A stretch of DNA of 64,000 bases from Frigidibacter sp. SD6-1 (GTDB lineage Bacteria > Pseudomonadota > Alphaproteobacteria > Rhodobacterales > Rhodobacteraceae). A program made the position numbers and the translations under genes. Position 1 is the first letter of the stretch, and each line of letters begins with the position of its first letter. Below the pieces are notes generated by a model. That model ran no database searches. It had not been told where the DNA came from and was given only the letters and a program-made list of their open reading frames with translations. The stretch lies in NCBI RefSeq assembly GCF_030143255.1, contig NZ_JARJNR010000002.1, positions 186,001 to 250,000 on the forward strand, in the 5' to 3' direction. Of the stretch, positions 1 through 7,350 are shown in pieces.

Positions 1-1
1 G

Positions 2-175
2 GCCGAGGCGGCGATGGTCGCGCTTCTTTCGGTCGCGGGCGTCCCGCTGCCCGCCGCCATCGCCGCGACCGCGCTCATCCGTTTCACGACCCTCTGGTTT
101 GCCGTCCTCCTTGGCCTTCTGGCCTTCCCCTTCGCGGAACGGGGCGGACACGCGACCAAAGGACCTAGGGGCTGA
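2..175 (+). CDS. YbhN/lysylphosphatidylglycerol-synthase-type membrane protein, C-terminal fragment
   Basis: The reading frame enters from the left edge and stops with TGA at 173-175, so only the last 57 residues are present. They hold two hydrophobic stretches separated by a short polar turn with the sequence ATALIRFTTLW, followed by a polar tail. This resembles the last two helices of the YbhN / LPG-synthase transmembrane family, whose members act as inner-membrane flippases or synthases. It ends one base before the DprE1-like start at 177, so the two are probably co-transcribed. A role in moving the lipid-linked pentose across the membrane would fit the neighbours but is inference. Identification rests on a short fragment. 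Confidence 0.6.
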   Translation, partial: AEAAMVALLSVAGVPLPAAIAATALIRFTTLWFAVLLGLLAFPFAERGGHATKGPRG

Positions 176-176
176 C

Positions 177-1490
177 ATGATCTGGAAAGACACGACATAC
201 ACCGGCTGGGGCCGCGCGCTGGCGGCCAAGGGTGGACTGGCGCGGCCCGAGCGGCAGGCGGCACTTGCATCGCTCCTCGCCGACGGGCTCCTGCCCGCCA
301 TCGGCAACCGCCGGTCCTATGGCGACGCGGCCCTCAATACCGATGGCCGCGCCATCGACATGACACGGCTCGACCGGTTTCTATCCTTCGACACGGAGAG
401 CGGCGTGCTCGAGGTCGAGGCGGGCGCCATGATCGGCGATATCGCCCAGCGTTTCGCCCCCCTTGGCTGGCTGCCCGCCGTGATGCCCGGCACCGGCTTT
501 GCCACCGTCGGCGGCTGCATCGCCCAGGATGTGCATGGCAAGAACCACCATCACATGGGCTCCTTCTGCCAGCATGTGATCTCGATCCGCATCCGCACCC
601 ACAAAGGCGTGCAGGAGGCGGGACCGGAGAAGAATGCCGACCTCTTCCGCGCCACGGCGGGCGGCCTCGGCCAGACCGGGGTAATCCTTTATGCGAAACT
701 CCAGCTGATCCCCTGCAAGGGTGACGTGATGGTCGTGACCGAGCGGCGGATCGCGGGCTGGGAGGATTTCCTCGCCCATCTCGACCGGTCGGAGGCGACC
801 TATACCGTCGGCTGGATCGACGCGACCGCGACCGGTGCGTCGCTCGGGCGCGGCATCCTGGAAGAGGGCGAGACCGGCGCAGGCCTGGTGCCCAAGCGGA
901 TCAGATACCGCAAGGTTCCGTTCGAGGCCCCGCATTTCGCTTTGTCGGCGCCGATCGTGCGGGCCTTCAACCAGCTCTACTATCGCCGCGTTCCCGCCTC
1001 GGGCCGCACGGTGGTGAAACCGATCTCGGATTTCTTCTTCCCGCTCGACAAGATCCACGACTGGAACCGGCTCTACGGCAAGCGCGGCTTCCACCAGTTT
1101 CAGTGCGTGGTGCCGATTGCCTCAGCGCCCGCGCTGCGGGAGATGATGGAAAAGATCGCCACCTCCGGCCTCGCCTCGCCGCTTGCGGTCCTCAAGCGCA
1201 TGGGGCCGGGACGGGCGGGCCATCTGTCCTTCCCGATGGAAGGCTATACGCTCGCCGTCGACTTCCCGAACCGCGCCGAGGCCCGCGAACTGATCGGGCG
1301 GCTCGAAGGCATGACGGTCTCGGCGGGCGGTCGGCTTTACTTCGCCAAGGATGCGCTCGCGGGGCCAGAGAGCATGGCGGCGATGTATCCCGAACTTTCC
1401 CAGTGGCGCAAACAAGTGACAAAGGCCGATCCCGAAGGGCGGCTCGCGACCGACATGGTGCGGCGCCTGAAATTGAGGGACGAGGCATGA
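177..1490 (+). CDS. dprE1: DprE1-like FAD-dependent decaprenylphosphoryl-ribose oxidase
   Basis: A 437-residue FAD-binding (VAO-type) oxidoreductase. In Mycobacterium, DprE1 oxidises decaprenylphosphoryl-ribose at C2', the first half of its epimerisation to the arabinose form. The flavin-binding block DVHGKNHH (His120) is intact, the C-terminal segment GGRLYFAKD carries the active-site lysine (Lys391, matching Mtb Lys418), and the tail SQWRKQVTKADPEGR is typical. The residue 31 before that lysine, Cys387 in Mtb DprE1, is Ala360 here. The ATG at 177 is chosen over an in-frame start at 99 because the latter would overlap the upstream gene. The stop overlaps the ATG of the SDR gene (ATGA), indicating translational coupling. 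Natural substrate chain length is unknown. Confidence 0.85.
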   Translation: MIWKDTTYTGWGRALAAKGGLARPERQAALASLLADGLLPAIGNRRSYGDAALNTDGRAIDMTRLDRFLSFDTESGVLEVEAGAMIGDIAQRFAPLGWLPAVMPGTGFATVGGCIAQDVHGKNHHHMGSFCQHVISIRIRTHKGVQEAGPEKNADLFRATAGGLGQTGVILYAKLQLIPCKGDVMVVTERRIAGWEDFLAHLDRSEATYTVGWIDATATGASLGRGILEEGETGAGLVPKRIRYRKVPFEAPHFALSAPIVRAFNQLYYRRVPASGRTVVKPISDFFFPLDKIHDWNRLYGKRGFHQFQCVVPIASAPALREMMEKIATSGLASPLAVLKRMGPGRAGHLSFPMEGYTLAVDFPNRAEARELIGRLEGMTVSAGGRLYFAKDALAGPESMAAMYPELSQWRKQVTKADPEGRLATDMVRRLKLRDEA

Positions 1491-2236
1491 CCAAGACCGC
1501 GAACCAGACCTGGATCATCCTTGGCGCAACCTCCTCGATGGCGCGCGCCTTCGCCCGCAAGCAGGCGGCAGAGGGCGCGGCCGTCCTTCTCGCCGGCCGC
1601 GACATGGACGATCTGAAGCTGCTGGCCGAAGATTGCCGCCTGCGCGGCGCGCGCCTCGCCGAGGCGCTGGCCTTCGATGCGCGCCGGCCGGAGGGGTTCG
1701 ATGCCCTTGTCGCGCGGATGGAGGCAGAGGACGGCCTTCTGAACGCCGCCGTCTTCGTCGGCTCCATGCCGCCGCAGGCCGAGATCGACGCCGACCCGTC
1801 GTTGATCGACGGCACCATAACCGACAGCTTCACCGGCCCGGCCCGATTCCTGCAGCTGCTTGCGCCCAGGATGGAGGCGCGCGGCGGCGGAACGGTGGTG
1901 GGCGTCGGCTCGGTCGCGGGCGACCGGGGGCGGCTAGGCAATTATGTCTACGGCGCCGCCAAGGCGGGCTTCCACACCTATCTCTCGGGCCTTCGCAACC
2001 GCCTCACGCGCGCGGGCGGTCATGTGGTGACGGTGAAGCCCGGCTTTGTCGACACGTCGATGACCTGGGGCCTGCCCGGCATGTTCCTCGTCGCCGCGCC
2101 CGAGAAGGTGGCGGACGATATCGCCCGGGCGGTCCGGAAGCGGCGGAACGTGATCTATACGCCCTTCTTCTGGCGCTTCATCATGCTGATCATCATCCAT
2201 GTGCCGGAGATGATCTTCAAGAAGATGAAGATCTGA
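1487..2236 (+). CDS. dprE2: DprE2-like short-chain dehydrogenase
   Basis: A 249-residue SDR protein. In the mycobacterial pathway DprE2 reduces the keto intermediate made by DprE1, giving decaprenylphosphoryl-arabinose. The N-terminal nucleotide-binding segment is IILGATSSMA (a GxxxSxxA variant of the SDR glycine motif), the catalytic tyrosine and lysine are in YVYGAAKAG near residue 160, and the extreme C-terminus, with FWRFIMLIIIHVPEMIFKK, matches the amphipathic tail typical of DprE2. It overlaps the oxidase stop by four bases, the arrangement expected for an epimerase pair acting in turn. It ends convergent with the UbiA-HAD gene. Confidence 0.85.
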   Translation: MTKTANQTWIILGATSSMARAFARKQAAEGAAVLLAGRDMDDLKLLAEDCRLRGARLAEALAFDARRPEGFDALVARMEAEDGLLNAAVFVGSMPPQAEIDADPSLIDGTITDSFTGPARFLQLLAPRMEARGGGTVVGVGSVAGDRGRLGNYVYGAAKAGFHTYLSGLRNRLTRAGGHVVTVKPGFVDTSMTWGLPGMFLVAAPEKVADDIARAVRKRRNVIYTPFFWRFIMLIIIHVPEMIFKKMKI

Positions 2237-2246
2237 CGGCAAGGGG

Positions 2247-2301
2247 CTACTCGTCGGCCTCCGGCCGCTCGTCGCCGACGAGAAGCGGAGCGTACGAGGA
2301 G
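2247..2301. repeat. Palindromic intergenic element, copy A (related to the 20237 and 20342 copies)
   Basis: The sequence opens CTACTCGTCGGCC and closes GCGTACGAGGAG, so the ends are imperfect inverted repeats (CTACTCGT against ACGAGGAG). Inside, CTCGTCGGC at 2250-2258 pairs perfectly with GCCGACGAG at 2274-2282. The same outer ends occur in two 71-bp copies near 20.3 kb. It lies between the convergent dprE2 and HAD-UbiA genes and may help end both transcripts, but there is no T-run. Confidence 0.6.
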
Positions 2302-2390
2302 GCTTTTCGAGCCAGCCGCTCATCCGCCCTTTCAGGCGTCTTCGCTGAGAGAGGCGAGGAGCGCCCGCCCGGGCGCGAGGAGCCGCCCGG

Positions 2391-3824
2391 TCAGCCGCCG
2401 AACCACTCTGCCCAAAGGCCCGCCGCCCAGAACATCAGGCTCAGGATGATCATCAGAAGGCCGATCCCGAACTTGTCGCGCATGGCAAAGACGATCGGGT
2501 CGTAATCCTGCTTGCCGAACCAGCCCAGAAGCACCATCCGGACAAGCCAGACAGCCATCGGGATCATGGCAAGCCAGAGGATCCAGGTCGTGGGATAAAG
2601 CTCCCGCCCCTGCGCCGACAGCGAATAGAGGAAGAAGATCAGAAGCGCGCCCGCCGTGCCCAGACCCGCGACATTCAGCAGGTCGCCGCGGTCCGGGCGG
2701 CCATAGCCGCGGCCGGGCAGGCGCTCGTCCGAGGTCGCGAGCGTCAGTTCGGTCAGCCGCTTGACGCAGCCGAGCGTGATGAAGATCGGGAAGATGAAGA
2801 TCAGCATGTAGATCGAGACATAGACCTGCGCCGCCGCTGCCCCGGCGATCACCCGGATCGTATAAAGGGCGGCGAGCGTCGCCACATCGACCCAGCGCAT
2901 GCGCTTCAGTTTCAGCGAATAGGCCAGCGACGTCACCATATAGAGGACGACGACCGCCAGGAACCCGACGTTCAGTGCGGCGGCGATGCCCAGTGCGGCA
3001 GAGGCCAGGATCAGGAAGGCCACCATCCCCCACTGGATCGGCACCGTGCCGCTCGCGAAGGGCCGGTTCTTCTTGGTCGGATGCAGCCGGTCGGCCTCCA
3101 GATCGAGAAGGTCGTTCACTATATAGATAGACGAGGCCGCGGCCGAGAAGGCGGCGATCGCCCAGAGGATCGGGATGAGCGTGGCCAGATCGAACCGGTG
3201 CGCCGCGATCATCGGCAGGATCAGAAGCGCGTTCTTCACCCATTGATGCGGCCGAAGCGCCTTGAGGAGTGCTGCGGGCCGGTGCGGACGGCTGAGTTCC
3301 ACCACATTGCGCCCCTGCGCGGCGAGCGCGCGCGCCGAGGACGTATGACCGATGATCAGCGCGTGATCGGATTTTTCCCATATCGCCATGTCTCGCGCTT
3401 CGTTTCCGGCGTAGTCGAACCCGCCTTCGCCAAGCGCCGCCGTCAGGGCAGCCGCCTTCGCGCGGCTCACGAGGTTCGTCTGCCCGTCCGAGGCGAAGAC
3501 CCGGTCAGAGAGGCCGTATTCGGCGGCGAGACGCCGGACGAGGCTTTCGTCCGACCCGGAGGCAAGGATGACCTCGCGCCCCGCGACGCGGCTGTTCAAT
3601 GCCAGCTCCGCCACCTCCGGATTGACCGGCAGCAGATCGGTCCGTATCCCGGCCAAGGCGGCCAGTTCGGCCTTGAGCATGGCCGGACTGGAAAAATGCC
3701 GGAGCGCCGCCTTCAGCGTCGCCAAAGGGTGCCGTCCAAGCCCGGCCCAGAAACATTCCCACAGCATGTCGGTCTTCAGGAACGTGCCATCCACGTCCAG
3801 AACCAGCGGCTTCACCTCAGACAT
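2391..3824 (-). CDS. HAD phosphatase-UbiA prenyltransferase fusion (decaprenyl-phosphate phosphoribosyltransferase type)
   Basis: A 477-residue two-domain protein. Residues 1-190 are a HAD hydrolase with motif I VLDVDGTFLK and motif II IILASGSDES-like VILASGSDES. Residues 195-477 are a polytopic UbiA prenyltransferase with RPHQWVKN and the Asp-rich NDLLDLEADRLHPTKK. These two blocks match mycobacterial UbiA (Rv3806c), which transfers 5-phosphoribose from PRPP to decaprenyl phosphate; the HAD domain would then remove the 5-phosphate. One polypeptide could thus supply the DprE1/DprE2 substrate. The start at 3824 is preferred because upstream in-frame codons overlap the transglycosylase gene, whose stop lies two bases upstream. 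The acceptor of the final sugar is not encoded nearby. Confidence 0.85.
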   Translation of the reverse strand: MSEVKPLVLDVDGTFLKTDMLWECFWAGLGRHPLATLKAALRHFSSPAMLKAELAALAGIRTDLLPVNPEVAELALNSRVAGREVILASGSDESLVRRLAAEYGLSDRVFASDGQTNLVSRAKAAALTAALGEGGFDYAGNEARDMAIWEKSDHALIIGHTSSARALAAQGRNVVELSRPHRPAALLKALRPHQWVKNALLILPMIAAHRFDLATLIPILWAIAAFSAAASSIYIVNDLLDLEADRLHPTKKNRPFASGTVPIQWGMVAFLILASAALGIAAALNVGFLAVVVLYMVTSLAYSLKLKRMRWVDVATLAALYTIRVIAGAAAAQVYVSIYMLIFIFPIFITLGCVKRLTELTLATSDERLPGRGYGRPDRGDLLNVAGLGTAGALLIFFLYSLSAQGRELYPTTWILWLAMIPMAVWLVRMVLLGWFGKQDYDPIVFAMRDKFGIGLLMIILSLMFWAAGLWAEWFGG

Positions 3825-3826
3825 CC

Positions 3827-4720
3827 TTATCCTTTCACCGCGAAGACACAGCCATCCGAGACCAGCTCCGGCGGCGTGACGCACAGGCCGCGCGCCACCG
3901 CCCAGGCGGCAAGTACCTTGGGGACATAGTCGCGCGTCTCGGCGTAATTCGGCACGCCCCCCGCGCCCTTCACCGAGTTCTCGCCCGCGTTATAGGCGGC
4001 GAGCACCATCAGGGGATCGCCGCCGAACTCACGCATCAGCCAGTCGAGGTAGGCGACGCCACCGGCAATGTTCTGCACCGGGTCCTTGGCGTCCGCGACA
4101 CCGAACCGGTCGGCCGTCGCCGGAATAAGCTGCATCAGCCCCTGCGCCCCGGCCGAGGAAACCGCATCGACCCGCCCCGCACTTTCGACAGAGATCACCG
4201 CCAGCACCAGCGCGGGCGACACCTGCTTGTCGATCGTCGCCTTGAGAATGTCGGTCCCGTGCGCTTCCGCGATATTCTGCAGGGCCTGCAGGCGCGGCGC
4301 CGCGACGGTCGCGCCATCCGGCCCCTGCGTCAGAGAATGAAGCGCGAGCGAGAAACGCCCCGCACCCTCGCCGAGATTCGGCGAGACCCGATCCCAGAAC
4401 CAGGCATAGCTACCCAGAGGAACGCCGGGCATCGCCGGAAGCGGCTTCAGGTCCGGGTCCGCTCCCCCGCGCGGGATCGGATTTTCCGGTGGCGGCAGGA
4501 CGGGTGCGGCCAGCCGGGCGGCCTGTTCCGCCGGATCGATCTGAACGGTGATCCGCTTTGTGGTGCCCGCTTTGGGCGCCGAGATACGTTTGAACGTGAA
4601 GGAAGGGTAAGGCTCGGGCGCGGCGGCCGCAGGCGCGCTCTGCGCATATGACAGCTGACCGGCCGCGCATGCGAACACGCAAGCGATCAGTACCGCTGCC
4701 CCTCGCCTGGCCTGCGCCAT
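3827..4720 (-). CDS. Lytic transglycosylase, SLT domain
   Basis: A 297-residue exported protein that would cleave peptidoglycan glycan strands. A signal peptide covers about residues 1-26 (ending SYAQS). The proline-rich linker is followed by a GH23 lysozyme-like domain at about 155-285 with the catalytic Glu179 in VISVESAG, then GLMQLIP (194-200) and AYNAG (242-246). The ATG at 4720 is used because it begins the signal peptide, although the frame stays open further upstream. It lies two bases from the HAD-UbiA start and diverges from the pilin genes. A wall-opening role for the Tad pilus is possible but not shown; it could equally be a housekeeping enzyme. Confidence 0.85.
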   Translation of the reverse strand: MAQARRGAAVLIACVFACAAGQLSYAQSAPAAAAPEPYPSFTFKRISAPKAGTTKRITVQIDPAEQAARLAAPVLPPPENPIPRGGADPDLKPLPAMPGVPLGSYAWFWDRVSPNLGEGAGRFSLALHSLTQGPDGATVAAPRLQALQNIAEAHGTDILKATIDKQVSPALVLAVISVESAGRVDAVSSAGAQGLMQLIPATADRFGVADAKDPVQNIAGGVAYLDWLMREFGGDPLMVLAAYNAGENSVKGAGGVPNYAETRDYVPKVLAAWAVARGLCVTPPELVSDGCVFAVKG

Positions 4721-5071
4721 GTTTGCTGCCCTGACTTGCCTCGTTCTGTTCTTGGAAATCAGTCTGACGATTTTTCGAGGGGCTTTCCATTGCTTTCGCG
4801 CGAAGGGGCAGAGAATGTGGCCGCAGCGGCTCTTTTGGCAACATATTCCAGCGCCACACAGCGGCCGACAAGCACAATAATCATTTATATTCAATGATTT
4901 AGATTGAGAATGCCAACATGGAAAATCACGAAAAATGTACGAACAGCGCCCCAATCGCGCCACGATTCGCGGGCTAGATATGTCCATGCCGCGACGGGGA
5001 CGGGATCAGAGATCTCCCGGGAGACACGGGTGCGGATGGTGCAGAAGCTGAACATCTACGGAGACAGACAA
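4721..5071. promoter_or_regulatory. Divergent control region between transglycosylase and pilin 1, with an AT-rich dyad
   Basis: This 351-bp stretch has no credible gene. It is markedly more AT-rich than its surroundings around 4870-4945. At 4879-4899 lies a perfect inverted repeat, AATCATT and AATGATT separated by seven bases, a plausible operator or promoter element for either divergent unit. I could not assign a convincing -35/-10 pair. The pilin 1 start is preceded by GGAGACAGACAA, giving a GGAG ribosome-binding site. Confidence 0.45.
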
Positions 5072-5257
5072 ATGAAATTCTTCAAATCGGTCAAAGAGTT
5101 CCACAATGAAGAAGAAGGCGCGGTCACGGTTGACTGGGTCGTGCTGACCGCCGCCGTCGTCGGCCTCGGCGTTCTCGCCCTCGGCGCGATCAAGTCGGGC
5201 ACCGGCGCGCTCTCGACCAAGATCAACAACTACCTCTCGACCGTCAGCGTCGGCTAA
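5072..5257 (+). CDS. flp1: Flp/Fap-type pilin, variant 1
   Basis: A 61-residue prepilin, the likely fibre subunit of the Tad pilus. A short charged leader ends EEEG16, followed by AVTVDWVVLTAAVVG and a single hydrophobic helix. Canonical Flp pilins carry Glu and Tyr at mature positions 5 and 6; here these are Asp21 and Trp22, a shift shared by all three pilins of this locus. Cleavage after Gly16 by the prepilin peptidase at 15851 is expected. The ATG at 5072 is chosen because it follows a GGAG site and gives a leader of normal length. Confidence 0.85.
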   Translation: MKFFKSVKEFHNEEEGAVTVDWVVLTAAVVGLGVLALGAIKSGTGALSTKINNYLSTVSVG

Positions 5258-5281
5258 TCGCCGATCTCGCGCAAATCGGAT

Positions 5282-5314
5282 CGAGCCGCGCCCGAGGCGC
5301 GGCTCGTTTCGTTT
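5282..5314 (+). terminator. Intrinsic terminator after pilin 1
   Basis: A perfect 11-bp stem (CGAGCCGCGCC with its complement, loop CGA) at 5282-5306 is followed by TTTCGTTT. It would end the pilin 1 transcript as a monocistronic message. The same hairpin recurs after pilin 2. Confidence 0.85.
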
Positions 5315-5478
5315 GTGCCTTCTGGCAACGCCTGCACTATGCGCAAATGAGCATCGGTCTGTTTCGCAGTTGGAGCTTTCGTTTCACCAAATTGAACCAT
5401 CCTCGCCCAATTATCGTCACCGACACAGCGGACCGTCTCCATGCTTGTAGACCAGTGTGATCCAGTTTGGAGTAGAAA

Positions 5479-5667
5479 ATGAGAATCTTGGCGATCGATA
5501 TCAAGAAATTCAACCGCGATGAAAGCGGTGCAGTAACCGTCGACTGGGTCGTTCTGACCGCCGCCGTCGTCGGCCTCGGCGTGCTCGCCCTCGGCGCGGT
5601 CAAATCGGGCACCGGCGCGCTCTCGACCAAGATCAACAAATACCTCTCGAGCGTGTCCGTCGGCTGA
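5479..5667 (+). CDS. flp2: Flp/Fap-type pilin, variant 2
   Basis: A 62-residue prepilin nearly identical to variant 1 from the processing site onward (GAVTVDWVVLTAAVVGLGVL, then the same SGTGALSTKIN segment). The leader differs (MRILAIDIKKFNRDESG17). It and its terminator form a second copy of the unit carrying pilin 1, offset by about 410 bp, so the pair arose by tandem duplication with divergence of the leader and promoter. The second copy may allow separate timing or dose of pilin expression. Confidence 0.85.
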   Translation: MRILAIDIKKFNRDESGAVTVDWVVLTAAVVGLGVLALGAVKSGTGALSTKINKYLSSVSVG

Positions 5668-5691
5668 TCGCCGCGCTCACGCAAATCGGAT

Positions 5692-5724
5692 CGAGCCGCG
5701 CCCGAGGCGCGGCTCGTTTCGTTT
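5692..5724 (+). terminator. Intrinsic terminator after pilin 2
   Basis: An identical 11-bp stem and CGA loop to that after pilin 1 lies at 5692-5716, followed by TTTCGTTT. The shared sequence extends upstream through GCAAATCGGAT, showing that the terminator was duplicated along with the gene. Confidence 0.85.
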
Positions 5725-5899
5725 CTGGCTTCGCGCATCCGGTATTTGTGCGTCTTTGGGTATCGCACTGTTTCCATACCGTGCGCCCGGTCCGCCAAAT
5801 CGGCCTATGCCTGCCCAATTCCTGACATTAACCGCAGGCAACCTCTTCACAAGATTGGGAACCACGCGGGCGCTGCGCGCCGCGACTTGGGAGATTGAA

Positions 5900-6088
5900 A
5901 TGAAGCGCTTCGTACTCGATTTCAAGAAGTTCAACGACGATGAGACCGGTGCAGTCACCGTCGACTGGGTCGTGCTGACCGCAGGCGTCGTTTCACTGGT
6001 GGCAATCGCCATGGGGGCGATCAAGGGCAACATGTCCTCGATCGGCGACAAGGTGGAAGCCTATCTCAGCAGCGTGTCGGTTCCCTGA
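5900..6088 (+). CDS. flp3: Flp/Fap-type pilin, variant 3 (diverged)
   Basis: A 62-residue prepilin with the same leader pattern (FKKFNDDETG17) and the same AVTVDWVVLTA start of the mature chain, then a different helix and tail (GVVSLVAIAMGAIKGNMSS). It is the most diverged of the three and lacks the duplicated terminator, so it predates the pilin 1/2 duplication. It could be a minor subunit or an alternative major pilin. A TTAACC half-site like that bound by CtrA lies upstream near 5829, but one half-site is weak evidence. Confidence 0.8.
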   Translation: MKRFVLDFKKFNDDETGAVTVDWVVLTAGVVSLVAIAMGAIKGNMSSIGDKVEAYLSSVSVP

Positions 6089-6102
6089 TCGCCGCGCTTT
6101 GC

Positions 6103-6126
6103 GCCGGCTTCCGACGGAAGTCCGGC
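6103..6126 (+). terminator. Hairpin after pilin 3
   Basis: GCCGGCTTCC pairs with GGAAGTCCGGC through a ten-pair stem with one bulged T and a GAC loop. No T-run follows, so termination would be leaky or Rho-dependent. It lies 15 bases after the pilin 3 stop. Confidence 0.45.
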
Positions 6127-6280
6127 CCTGGCGGAATGTTTCGAGAAGCGGCTATTTCCATCTCCAAGACCCGCTTTGACCACCATTAAGTCATAATCCA
6201 TTCGGATAGTGCGGCCAGACGGGTACGGTCGCCGGATCAGCAAGCGCCGACTCAGAGGATTGAATGAGAGGGCGCGTTTC

Positions 6281-7159
6281 ATGCGGATCATCTTCGGACT
6301 AGTCTTTGTCGTCGGCCTCGGGCTCGCCGGCTTCGCCGTCTACATGGCGCAAGACTTCATCAAGCAAACCCAGGTCGACCGGGACCGGCTCCTGGCCGAG
6401 CAGGCCGCCGCGCCGCGCCTTGTCGATGTCGTCGTCGCCACCAAGGCGATGAAATACGGCGAGCGCTTCACCCGTAACGATCTGGAAGTCATCAAATGGC
6501 AGGCCGACAAGGTTCCGGCTGGCGCCTTCCCGATCGTCGTCGCGGCCCAGGGCGGCGATCCGGCCATCGTGCCGGTGTTCTTCGAAGGCGAGACCCGCCC
6601 GCGTGCGATGCTGAGGTCGATCGAACCGTTCGAGCCGCTCTTGGCCTCGAAGATCACCGAGCCCGGCATCGACGCGGGCATCACGGCAAACCTCAGCCCC
6701 GGCATGCGGGCGCTTGCGCTGAATGTCGACGTCTCCTCGGGCGTGTCGGGCTTCCTGCGCCCAGGCGACCGCGTGGACGTGATCTGGACCGGCGACGCCA
6801 ACAACCGGCAGATCACAAAGCTCATCCAATCGGCGGTGCGCATCATCGCCATCGACCAGAGCGCAGACGCCGACCGGACCGAGGAAACCCAGATCGCCCG
6901 CACCATCACGATCGAAGGCTCGATCGACCAGGTGAACGCTCTGACACTCGCCCAGAACTCCGGCCGCCTGACGCTCGCTCTCGTCGGCGCGAGCGACGAC
7001 AGCTCGGCCGCAGCCGTCGGCAGCGAGATCGACCGCAAGACGCTGCTTGGCATCGAGGACGCCCCCGCGCCCGTCGTGGTCGAGGAAGAAAAGGTCTGCA
7101 CGATCCGGACCAACAAGGGCGGCGAAATCGTCGAGACACAAATCCCCTGCACCAACTGA
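6281..7159 (+). CDS. cpaB: Tad pilus assembly protein CpaB/RcpC
   Basis: A 292-residue inner-membrane-anchored periplasmic protein of Tad machines, thought to support the secretin. An N-terminal hydrophobic segment (about 2-21) is followed by a SAF-like domain (ATKAMKYGERFTRNDLEVIKW, split here as residues near 55-75) and the RcpC core with GMRALALNVD and FLRPGDRVDVI. Two cysteines occur near the C-terminus (CTIR and PCTN). The ATG at 6281 is chosen because it begins the membrane anchor and follows GAGAGGG. It is followed by a strong hairpin, so it may be transcribed partly apart from cpaC. Confidence 0.9.
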   Translation: MRIIFGLVFVVGLGLAGFAVYMAQDFIKQTQVDRDRLLAEQAAAPRLVDVVVATKAMKYGERFTRNDLEVIKWQADKVPAGAFPIVVAAQGGDPAIVPVFFEGETRPRAMLRSIEPFEPLLASKITEPGIDAGITANLSPGMRALALNVDVSSGVSGFLRPGDRVDVIWTGDANNRQITKLIQSAVRIIAIDQSADADRTEETQIARTITIEGSIDQVNALTLAQNSGRLTLALVGASDDSSAAAVGSEIDRKTLLGIEDAPAPVVVEEEKVCTIRTNKGGEIVETQIPCTN

Positions 7160-7163
7160 CTCC

Positions 7164-7205
7164 GTTCAGGGCCACCCTATCTGGTGGATCGGGTGGCCCT
7201 TGAAC
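7164..7205 (+). terminator. Strong hairpin between cpaB and cpaC
   Basis: GTTCAGGGCCACCC at 7164-7177 pairs with GGGTGGCCCTTGAAC at 7191-7205, about 14 pairs with one bulge. There is no downstream T-run. It probably acts as an attenuator or mRNA 3' stabiliser separating cpaB from cpaC. Confidence 0.55.
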
Positions 7206-7350
7206 ACAACGGCTTCCCGACTGTTGCGGACAACCCACATAAGCGACGCGCCACAAACAGCTGATTCTTGAAATAAATCCGGCTTTGGCGCATGCTGGCG
7301 GCAATATGGGCATGAAGACCCGATAACCGTGATCCGAGAGGCAGGTCACA

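Noticed and set aside
5829-5840. CtrA control of pilin 3 from a TTAACC sequence
   Set aside because: Only one half-site is present; the full CtrA box is not, so it is mentioned but not listed as a feature.
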